A stretch of DNA of 64,000 nt, taken from positions 62,001 to 126,000 of the forward strand of contig JAKMXF010000309.1 in NCBI GenBank assembly GCA_024704765.1. The letters are read 5' to 3'. Positions 56,583 through 64,000 of this stretch are shown here, piece by piece (within the stretch, counting starts at the first letter, position 1; each line of letters starts with the position of its first letter). The notes beneath the pieces are model-generated. The model made no database searches. It was given only the letters and a program-made list of their open reading frames with translations, and was not told the origin of the DNA. Position numbers and translations under genes: made by a program. This DNA comes from Oopsacas minuta. Lineage: Eukaryota > Porifera > Hexactinellida > Lyssacinosida > Leucopsacidae.

Positions 56583-58107
56583 TTATTCTATTTGTAGTTT
56601 GCAACAAAAGATTACAAATATAGAAACACTAGCTGCCAAAAAGCATATATATCTGCACATTACGAAAGCTATTGAATGCGAGATGTTAGTGTTATTATGA
56701 GGATATTCATCAGCTGGTTCTTTTTGTGTGTCCGTATTATGTTTGACTAAAATTGTAATACTTCCCCAATCACTAGTACGGAATAAGATTAGCAATGGAA
56801 TCACTATGCAAATGACATTGGAGACTGAATATTGAACGAAGATACTTAGAACTTTCCATTCAACGAAATGTACCAACAAGACTGAAGCCATCGTGCCTAA
56901 AATTACTTGAGCCATAAATTTAACTGCTGTTTGTATTCCTTGCTTACAACACGCATCCATTACCCCTTCTATCACAAGTTTTATGTCAGTATTTAATAGA
57001 AAAGAGAATATTCTTATATTCTGAGTTAATTCTATTGCAAAACTGACATCTGTCGTGAAGAAATAACTCAATGGTTCACTAGCTACAAATACTATGATAT
57101 TACACATTACTGTTATAAGCTGTGCTATGATTAAGTGCAATATTGCTGCTTTTCTAGCTCGTTTTAGTTGATTGGCTCCTGACAAATGGCCTATACGAAT
57201 TGTGGTGGCGCTGGACAGCCCCATTATACCCATGCCGATTATCCACCAAATAGAGTATATAATTGAGTATATTGCTAGCTCTTTCTCACTGCCTGCCATC
57301 AATCCAAGGCACACTGCCGGTAGTAGTGTCACTGGTACTGTTCCAATAAAGATTTGAATAATTGGAACAACGGCGTATCTTGCTGTATGATACCAGTCAG
57401 AAATCAATTCAATACTCCATTCATGTGAAATTGTCTTGTGTACATGAGACAGTTGTATGTGTGAGAATACTAACAGTGCAACCAAGTAGTTGCCTATGAC
57501 GTAACCAGCTGCTGCACCTTGTATATTCGTATTGTATTGAAAGATGAGAATATATTGTATTATTCCATTCACAGTTATTCCTATGAGAAGATACAATACA
57601 GGACCCCAAACTATGTTCAATGCCTGAAGGAAACGAATACCTATTTTATTGCACAAATACGCAGGATAACCGAAACATAGAATATCTGTGTAGCTACCAC
57701 TATACTCAGCTAACTCCCAATCTTGGAATAACAAGTAGACGATAGGACGGATGCTAATCAAGATTGTGAATACTGGTATACAGGTGAGAGCTGACATGAA
57801 TAGAGCTCTGTAGAAGTAGAGTCCTACTTGTTTGTATTGTTTTGCTCCATGCGCCTGAGAGCATAGTATGTTGACGTAGATACCGAAACCTTCGCAAATT
57901 GGGAAGGCTATAATGCATGTGACTGTTTGACCAATGAATAGTGCACTTAACATTAATGAAATATTATCTCTTGATGTCCTTCCAATGAATATATTACTCA
58001 GTTTCATTTGTAGTCCTAGTGTAAAACATTCTATTGCATTTTGGGAGTGCTAAAACTACAAGGAGTATCATCTCTTCAAAAATCCATCGAACCTTATGAA
58101 TTTTCAT
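56583..58107 (-). pseudogene. MATE transporter 6, frameshift near the N-terminus
   Basis: ATG at 58107 begins MKIHKVRWIFEEMILLVVLA, the expected N-terminus. One extra base near 58036 then shifts the frame within LALPxxIECF. In the correct frame the remaining 474 codons are open from MKLSNIFIG to TAA at 56583, with all later MATE landmarks (CSQAHGAKQYKQVGLYFYRA, RFLQALNIVWGP, TIRIGHLSGANQLKRARKA, IEGVMDACCKQG). If translation began at the internal Met, the protein would lack most of helix 1. It is either very recently inactivated, an assembly error, or an N-truncated product. Related to copies 1 and 7. Confidence 0.82.
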
Positions 58108-58650
58108 ATCTACCAATACTAGTCTTTCTTGAAATTGCTCTTTATATACGTACTATGTATTTACTCTCTATTCTTATTCATATTCTCAGTTCCAGTGGGT
58201 TATCTAGTTGTATTACAAGATTTTTGTAAGATAGTCGTATTTAAGAGCCATAAATCTAACTTTTAGCGGTTGTCTCTAATATTGTGTAACTTTGATGAAT
58301 TTTCCCTATATAACAGAATGCATGCCTTGCTGGATTGCGCTGCGCGGCTATCGAACGTTTTGTGTTCTCCTAATGCTGTTGGGGTACTTCTAATATGTCT
58401 ATGGAGCATATAAATAATATATTGTTTATACTATTAAAACGCTATTACCCGTATTTCCCTGAATACGCGTCTGGGGATAGGAAAACGCTCCAAGACCTAT
58501 GAATTAGAATTTATTACCACTCTCTAGAAGACTTTTGTTGAAATTTACGCCACATTTGATCATGCAACAAGTTATAATAATTATTATGTGAGTATTTTCA
58601 CACCTCAGGCCCGCCAGGCCAAATATTTCATGACAATCCCATGTAATCCA

Positions 58651-58842
58651 TTACGTATATATGTTACCGTCCAAATTGAGTATCCGATAAACTGAGTTAA
58701 CGCTTTGTAGGTTGTCAACACTCATTATTTCGCCGATTAGTTGATTCCAAGCAAGAATTAAGTTTACGGAGAAATTTTTTGATTTAGAGCCTCGGGTGTT
58801 ATGGAAATGAGTGTCACTTGCAAGTCTTAAACATTTCTGCAT
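58651..58842 (-). pseudogene. Possible non-LTR retrotransposon ORF2 C-terminal scrap
   Basis: The 63-codon frame contains HFHNTRGSKSKNFSVNLILA, then WNQLIGEIMSVDNLQSV. The pattern TR...F..N...WN.L...I....+V recalls the extreme C-terminus of metazoan non-LTR reverse transcriptase proteins. No catalytic part is present. Tentative. Confidence 0.35.
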
Positions 58843-58999
58843 ATCTTTTGTAACTAAGAGTTGTAAGAATTAAATATTAGCGTATATTGTCTGAAGGATA
58901 CTATCTTTCTGTCAGGGTGTGCCAGCCCATATTTACTTGTATGATAAACGGAGCACTTATCAATAATGCTTGATTATTCCCTTATGAACGATTTGATTC

Positions 59000-59410
59000 A
59001 ATTATCAGGCACCCACAAAAGAGTGTTTTGCATTCTCTATTCCTGTAATCAATTACACTTGGATTGTATTTAAGGTTCACTAACAGCGATGAATGTTCTG
59101 AATAATGAGCACTATGTCAACTTTTATGGGTCACTTCAATAATCCTTAAAAGGTGACCTTTCTATTAAGCTAATACAAATTGGAGTTCATCGAGGCGATG
59201 ATCGTTCACCTCGATGAACACCAATTTGTATTAGCCTAATAGAAGGTCACATTTTAAGGATTATTGAAGTATCCTTTTCATGTTGTAGGGGTATTTCAAA
59301 ACAAAATAGTGCACATCATTGGGAACGATCATCGCTGTTCGAGAACCTTAAAATAAATGCAAGTATAATTGAAACAGGAATAAAGAACGTAAATACTTAT
59401 GTGGGTGCAT
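59000..59410. repeat. Foldback element FB between MATE 6 and MATE 7
   Basis: Two arms of about 200 bp (59000-59190 and 59205-59410) are imperfect reverse complements. The central part is ATACAAATTGGAGTTCATCG ... CGATGAACACCAATTTGTAT around 59,195. It shares AGCGATGATCGTTC, GGTATTTCAA and ACCTTAAAATAAATGCAA with the foldbacks at 52.5 and 62.8 kb. Confidence 0.8.
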
Positions 59411-60567
59411 GATAATTGAATCAATTAGTTCAAATATAAAGAAACTACACTTTAGAATTGATAATATAGTAATAATCATGAAATTAGATGTTCATTAACG
59501 AATTGAATATTTGAAGAGATAGTATTCCTTTTCGTATTAGTAATACCTGTGTCAAAGAATGCATTACAGAATGATTACAGATGAAAGTGAGTAATATACT
59601 CATTGGAGAAATAAAATGAATGAATAGTAATTGAGCATCGACTCATGGTTTTAAGATAATAAAATAATAAGTTTTCAAATCCAAATATCTGCACCGATAA
59701 AATGTAAGAATTTATAAAGTTTAGAATAGAATTTTGCACGCAAGAGAAATTGAATCAAATAGTGAATATATATAGAAAAATCACTTAGAATTTGGAAAAT
59801 TATTGAATAGTCAATAGTCATGAGAGTGAAAGTTCTAAAAACTAATTGGATCTTGGAAGAGATAGTATTCCTTTTCGCCTTGGCACTACCAACTTCTATA
59901 GAATGCTTTACAGAAGGATTACAGATGAAATTGAGTAATATATTCATTGGAAGAAGCTCTGGGAATAATATTGAAATATTAATAAGTGCCATGTTTATCG
60001 GTCAAACAGCAATTACTATCATCAACTATCCGATAGCTGAGGGGATTGCTATATACGTAAGCATACTATGCTCTCAGGCGCATGGAGCAAAACAATATAA
60101 ACAAGTAGGATTCTACTTCTACAGAGCTCTATTCATGTCAGCTCTCACCTGTATACCAGTATTCACAGTCTTGATTAGTATCCGTCATATCGTCTACTTG
60201 TTATTTCAAGATTGGGAGTTAGCTGAGTATAGTGGTAGCTACACAGATATTCTATGTTTCGGTTATCCTGCGTATTTGTACTATAAAATTGGAATTCGTT
60301 TCCTTCAGGCATTGAACATAGTTTGGGGTCCTGTATTGTATCTTCTCATAGGAATAACTGTGAATGGAATAATACAGTATATTCTCATCTTTCAATACAA
60401 TACGAATATACAAGGTGCAGCAGCTGGTTACGTCATAGGCAACTACTTGGTTGCACTGTTAGTATTCTCACACATACAACTCTCTCATGTACACAAGACA
60501 ATTTCACATGAATGGAGTATTGAATTGATTTCTGACTGGTATCATACAGCAAGATACGCCGTTGTTG
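59195..60567 (+). repeat. Inverted duplication 3, left arm
   Basis: Reverse-complement partner of 61572-62945. It includes the foldback half, MATE 5' relic, upstream flank and first half of MATE copy 7. The spacer holds the rest of copy 7. Confidence 0.75.
59478..59606 (+). pseudogene. MATE 5' relic upstream of copy 7
   Basis: Begins ATGAAATTAGATGTTCATTA and then recalls the first 45 codons of copy 5 (GTATTAGTAATACCTGTGTC, GAAAGTGAGTAATATACTCA), but with stops and lost bases. Confidence 0.7.
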
Positions 60568-61358
60568 CAATTATTCAAACCATTATTGGGGCAGCACCAG
60601 CGACAATACTACCTGTAATATGTATTGGAATGGTCGCAGACAATAAAGAACAGCTAGCAATATACTCAATTACATTCTCGATTTGGTGGTTAATCAGCAT
60701 GGCTGCCATCGGGTTTGGCAGTGGTATAACAGTTCGTGTAGCACATTTGTTGGGAAAAAATCAATCCAAACGAGCTAGAAAAGCAGCAATATTGGACTTA
60801 ATCATAGCACAGCTTACAATAGTAATGTGTACTATCATAGTATTTGCAGTTAGTGAACCATTGAGTCATCTCTTCACGACAGATGCAAATTTTGCCAAAG
60901 AGTTAACGTGGAATCTCAGAATTTTCTCTTTCCTACTCAATACTGATATAAAGCTTGTGATACAAGGAGTAATGAATGCGTGTTGTAAGCAAGGAATTCA
61001 AACAGCAGTTAAATTTATTTTTCAGACAATTTTAGGCTCAGTGGCTTCAGTTTTGTTGATACATTTTGTTGAATGGAAGGCTCTTAGTATCTATGTCCAA
61101 TTCGCAGTTACAAATACAATTTGCTCAGTAATTCCCTTGCTCATACTTTCTTGTAGTAACTGGGAGAAGATTACTGATGTTGTCACACAAAATACCAACA
61201 AGAAAACTAGTAACCTACAAGCTGAAGAATTTCATAAACTCAAAACTTCTATCCTAAATTCAAAAAGCTTCATAGTTTGTAGGTATTTAGCTTCTTTGGC
61301 GATAAGTGTTTGTGTTTTTGCAATAATACTATATGTATCTGTCATTAAAGCTTATTGA
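59820..61358 (+). CDS. MATE-family transporter 7 (512 aa)
   Basis: Intact and intronless, ATG to TGA. N-terminus MRVKVLKTNWILEEIVFLFA. MATE landmarks: CSQAHGAKQYKQVGFYFYRA, RFLQALNIVWGP, a second-half signature that is diverged (TVRVAHLLGKNQSKRARKA), IQGVMNACCKQG and a thirteenth helix (YLASLAISVCVFAIILYVSV). The C-terminal half and 3' flank are nearly identical to the broken copy 1, so copy 7 shows what copy 1 was. The middle (about 60216-60543) is nearly identical in DNA to copies 2-5 although the two ends are not. One residue differs in the usually fixed RPIVYL (here RHIVYL). Confidence 0.93.
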   Translation: MRVKVLKTNWILEEIVFLFALALPTSIECFTEGLQMKLSNIFIGRSSGNNIEILISAMFIGQTAITIINYPIAEGIAIYVSILCSQAHGAKQYKQVGFYFYRALFMSALTCIPVFTVLISIRHIVYLLFQDWELAEYSGSYTDILCFGYPAYLYYKIGIRFLQALNIVWGPVLYLLIGITVNGIIQYILIFQYNTNIQGAAAGYVIGNYLVALLVFSHIQLSHVHKTISHEWSIELISDWYHTARYAVVAIIQTIIGAAPATILPVICIGMVADNKEQLAIYSITFSIWWLISMAAIGFGSGITVRVAHLLGKNQSKRARKAAILDLIIAQLTIVMCTIIVFAVSEPLSHLFTTDANFAKELTWNLRIFSFLLNTDIKLVIQGVMNACCKQGIQTAVKFIFQTILGSVASVLLIHFVEWKALSIYVQFAVTNTICSVIPLLILSCSNWEKITDVVTQNTNKKTSNLQAEEFHKLKTSILNSKSFIVCRYLASLAISVCVFAIILYVSVIKAY

Positions 61359-61482
61359 AATAGTATAATTATTCCTTGGATACCTGTTATAAGAAGCACT
61401 TGGGATTGGGAGTATGTGTTTCTATAACCGGAGTTGCAGTACAAGGGTCTCTCAAATTTAGTCCCACCAGCTAATGGTTCTG

Positions 61483-61544
61483 AGCTAAGGCACCAGGGCC
61501 ACTGTGTCAGATGTTGTTAACACAATGGCCCTGGTGCCTTAGCT
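61483..61544. repeat. Hairpin, 25-bp arms
   Basis: AGCTAAGGCACCAGGGCCAC and five more (61483-61507) pair with 61520-61544 with a single mismatch; the loop is 12 bases. It overlaps by two bases the next hairpin. Confidence 0.88.
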
Positions 61545-61600
61545 GACTGGTATCATACAGCAAGATACTACGGCGTATCTTGCTGTATGATACCAGTCAG
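61543..61600. repeat. Perfect hairpin at the break of MATE copy 8, 26-bp arms
   Basis: CTGACTGGTATCATACAGCA and six more (61543-61568) are the exact complement of 61575-61600, with a 6-base loop. The right arm is the MATE coding sequence for DWYHTARY on the minus strand. The left arm is a copy of the same bases in the other orientation, a foldback at the exact truncation point. Confidence 0.9.
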
Positions 61601-62313
61601 AAATCAATTCAATACTCCATTCATGTGAAATTATCTTGTGTACATGAGAGAGTTGTATGTGTGAGAATACTAACAATGCAATTAAGTGGTTGCCTATGAC
61701 GTAACCAGCTGCTGCACCTTGCATACTAGTATTGTATTGTAAAATGAGAATATCCTATATTTTTCCATTCAGAGTTATTCCTATGAGAAGATACAATACA
61801 GGACCCCAAACTATGTTCAATGCTTGGAGGAAGCGAATACCTATTTTATTGTACAAATACGCAGGATAACCGAAACATAGAATATCTGTGTAGCTACCAC
61901 TATACTCAGCTAACTCCCAATCTTGGAATACTAAGTAGACGATAGGACGGATACTAATCAAGATTGTGAATACTGGTATACAGGTGAGAGCAGACATGAA
62001 TAGAGCCCTGTAGAAGTAGTGTCCGATTTGTTTTGTATTGTTTTGCTCCATACACCTGAGAGCATAGAACATTTACGTATACACCGAAACCTTCAGCGAT
62101 TGGATAAGCTATCAGGCCAATATACACTTGACCGATAAACAAAGAGCTTAACATTAACGCTACATTACTCCCTGATGTTCTTCCAATGAATATATTACTC
62201 AATTTTATCTGTAATCCTTCTGTAAAGCATTCTATAGAAGTTGGGAGTGCCAAGGCGAAAAGGAATACTATCTCTTCCAAGATCCAATTCATTTTTAGAA
62301 CTTTCACTCCCAT
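61575..62313 (-). pseudogene. MATE transporter 8, truncated and frameshifted
   Basis: Starts well (MGVKVLKMNWILEEIVFLFA, 62313) and keeps QVYGAKQYK, then shifts frame near 62030. It continues in another frame through GHYFYRALFMSALTC and ALNIVWGPVLYLLIGITLNG, stops near 61755, resumes with QGAAAGYVIGNHLIALLVFS and ends at DWYHTARY at the hairpin 61543-61600. The whole second half of the transporter is missing. It is convergent with copy 7 and homologous to its first half. Confidence 0.88.
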
Positions 62314-62530
62314 AACTATTGACTATTCAATAATTTTCCAAATTCTAAGTGATTTTTCTATATACAAATATTCACTATTTGATTCAATTTCTCTTGCGTG
62401 CAAAATTCTATTCTAAACTTTATAATTCTTACATTTTATCAGTGCAGATAGTTGGATTTGAAAACTTATTATTTTATTATCTTAAACCCATGAGTTCGAT
62501 ACTCAATTACAATTCATTCATTTTATTTCT

Positions 62531-62660
62531 CCAATGAGTATATTACTCACTTTCATCTGTAGTCATTCTGTAATGCATTCTTTGACACAGGTATTGCTAA
62601 TACGAAAAGGAATACTATCTCTTCAAATATTCAATTCGTTTAATGAACATCTAATTTCAT
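62531..62660 (-). pseudogene. MATE 5' relic upstream of copy 8
   Basis: Reverse complement of the relic at 59478-59606, with the same stops and missing bases (ATGAAATTAGATGTTCATTA start, later GAAAGTGAGTAATATACTCA). Confidence 0.7.
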
Positions 62661-63142
62661 GATTGTTACTATATTATCAATTCTAAAATGAACTTTCTTT
62701 ATATTTGAACTATTTGATTCAATTATTATGCACATTCCGAGCATTTACGTTCTCTATTCATGTTTCAATTATGCTTGCATTTATTTTAAGGTTCTCGAAC
62801 AGCGATGATCGTTCCGAATGATGAGCATTATTTTGTATTGAAATACCCCTGCAACATCAAAAGGATGCTTCAATAATTCTTGAAACTTGACCTTTCTATT
62901 AAATTAATACTAATTGGAGTAACATCGAGGTGAACGATCATCGCGCGTCAGACAAACTTGTATTCTATCAGTAACCCATGAGCTCGAAACTCACTGACAA
63001 TACAATCATTTCATTTTTTTCTAACTGATGATTCACACAGGATTCCGGGGCGTATGCATTAGGTCGAATTTCGGTGTTGGCATTAATTCAAATTCTGAGC
63101 GCATGCATTAGGTCGAATTCAATTTAGCTATGTTGTCGATAG
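62649..63142 (+). repeat. Terminal palindrome (inverted duplication 4), left arm
   Basis: Near-identical reverse complement of 63507-64000; position x pairs with about 126649 minus x. It includes FB-type sequence (AGCGATGATCGTTCC, GGTGAACGATCATCGCGCGT). It may extend beyond the window. Confidence 0.88.
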
Positions 63143-63602
63143 ATAAATATAGAAAATGGATTTATAGAAACGAGGACGTAATTGGACATTTTATTGTATT
63201 AATTATAAACCCGTACCATTGGGAGGGGATTAAGGATTTTGTTCACTACCTTATCGGTCTGGGAGTTTTCATTTGTACTCGTTATTAAGCTACCTAGGGG
63301 CGGGGATGTGGAGTCCATGCTAATTTTGTGTTTGGATGGACCTTTGTTGGATTAATTATCAGAAAAGTTTGCAAAATGGGGGATCGCTGGATTTTTTGCT
63401 TTTAAAACGTTTGTGCAGGTTTATTAGAAATTTAAGGATGTATTCCGTGTTCCTCCAAAATGAATTAGCCCTAAATGAGATATTCGCAGCTAATATCCAT
63501 TCGCTCTATCGACAACATAGCCAAAATTGAATTCGACCCAATGCATGCGCTCCGAATTTGAATTAATGCCAACACCGAAATTCGACTTAATGCATACGCC
63601 CC
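63047..63602 (+). mobile_element. Inverted-repeat element nested at palindrome centre
   Basis: 556 bp. The left end GGGGCGTATGCATTAGGTCG and the following bases, 49 in all, match the inverted right end with one difference. The similarity extends to about 96 bp with small gaps. Outside it the palindrome arms meet as CACACAGGATTCC / GGAATCCTGTGTG, so the element sits exactly at the axis. The internal frame at 63336-63530 has no recognisable domain. Confidence 0.75.
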
Positions 63603-64000
63603 GGAATCCTGTGTGAATCATCAGTTAGAAAAAAATGAAATGATTGTATTGTCAGTGAGTTTCGAGCTCATGGGTTACTGATAGAATACGAGTTTGTCTG
63701 ACGCGCGATGATCGTTCACCTCGATGTTACTCCAATTAATATTAGTTTAATAGAAAGGTCACGTTTTAAGAATTATTGAAGTATCCTTTTGATGTTATAG
63801 GAGTATTTCAATACAAAATAATGCTCATCATTCGGAACGATCGAAGCTGATCGAGAACCTTAAAATAAATGCAAATATAATTGAAACACGAACAGAGAAC
63901 GTAAATAGTCTCTATGTGTATGATAATTGAATCAAATAGTTCAAATATAAAGAAAATTCACTTTAGAATTGATAATATAGTAATAATCATGAAACTAAAT
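63507..64000 (-). repeat. Terminal palindrome (inverted duplication 4), right arm
   Basis: Partner of 62649-63142, running to the window edge. Confidence 0.88.
63989..64000 (+). CDS. Start of a further MATE gene or relic, cut by window end
   Basis: ATGAAACTAAAT (MKLN) follows a typical MATE upstream flank (GAATTGATAATATAGTAATAATC). It agrees with the start of copy 5 (MKLN) but is also the mirror position of the relic start at 62660. Whether a gene or a relic follows cannot be seen here. Confidence 0.45.

Larger units (their letters stand above)
53486..56602 (-). repeat. Large inverted duplication 2, right arm
   Basis: Partner of 49260-52353. Beyond 56602 the sequence continues into the intact 3' end of MATE copy 6, whereas the left arm ends in a broken MATE gene. 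The right side is therefore the likely original and the left side the copy. Confidence 0.92.
58108..59819. other. Divergent intergenic region between MATE 6 and MATE 7
   Basis: Contains a repeat shared with 3290-3450 (about 58440-58580), a probable retrotransposon scrap (58651-58842), a foldback element (59000-59410) and a MATE 5' relic (59478-59606). The last 200 bp are upstream flank of copy 7, similar to the flank of copies 5 and 8. Confidence 0.6.
61572..62945 (-). repeat. Inverted duplication 3, right arm
   Basis: Partner of 59195-60567: first half of MATE copy 8, upstream flank, 5' relic and foldback half. Confidence 0.75.
62314..63988. other. Divergent intergenic region right of MATE 8
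   Basis: Upstream flank of copy 8, a MATE 5' relic (62531-62660), then a foldback whose arms are 62649-63142 and 63507-64000 with a nested inverted-repeat element at its centre. No gene. Confidence 0.6.

Noticed and set aside
40602-61358. Bacterial origin of the intronless MATE genes
   Set aside because: They have the eukaryotic thirteenth helix, lie between spliced animal genes and share their base composition. Lack of introns alone does not show transfer.
63336-63530. The 64-codon frame inside the nested inverted-repeat element as a transposase fragment
   Set aside because: No DDE or other recognisable motif, and the element is too short to be autonomous.

Overview
The window is nuclear DNA from an animal. 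It is AT-rich, has spliced genes with GT-AG introns, and carries many short non-autonomous transposons. The gene content is metazoan: a mitochondrial lipoyl synthase, a Golgi galactose 3-O-sulfotransferase-like enzyme, an ankyrin-repeat TRP-like channel, and coiled-coil/NHL-propeller proteins. An early-branching animal such as a sponge would fit, but the sequence alone does not settle the phylum.

Left third (1-18,100): a cluster of intronless genes for about 370-residue seven-helix membrane proteins of a family I do not recognise. Four are intact (538-1662 minus, 4367-5473 plus, 9365-10489 plus, 13994-15118 minus). A fifth (16960-18087 plus) is full length but carries one in-frame TGA. A sixth is scrambled pseudogene debris (6471-7798). 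The two central copies lie in a 4.1-kb-arm inverted duplication (7905-11990 / 12485-16613) centred near 12,240.

Middle (18,100-40,100): a gene-poor, repeat-rich stretch, including a hAT-like element with a perfect 8-bp target duplication. It is followed by a six-exon TRP-like channel gene with a broken NHL-repeat gene nested antisense in its 3.5-kb intron. Next come a three-exon lipoyl synthase whose first intron begins almost exactly at a transposon end, two coiled-coil/NHL genes (one frameshifted, one intact), and the sulfotransferase.

Right third (40,600-64,000): an array of MATE-family transporters (13-helix eukaryotic type, intronless). Five are intact (43127, 46422, 50593, 53593, 59820) and four are broken (40602, 48920, 56583, 61600), with N-terminal relics in addition. 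Many are arranged head-to-head around palindromic elements. Two copies lie in a 3.1-kb-arm inverted duplication (49260-52353 / 53486-56602), and further foldbacks lie at 59-63 kb and at the window end.

The unifying theme is genome dynamics. Two unrelated membrane-protein families each show large inverted duplications, a central coding tract that is nearly identical in DNA between copies whose ends differ, mosaic copies and freshly broken copies. This is what ongoing ectopic gene conversion and template switching would leave. Functionally, a receptor-like family and a xenobiotic-efflux family are both locally expanding, but no direct functional link is visible.
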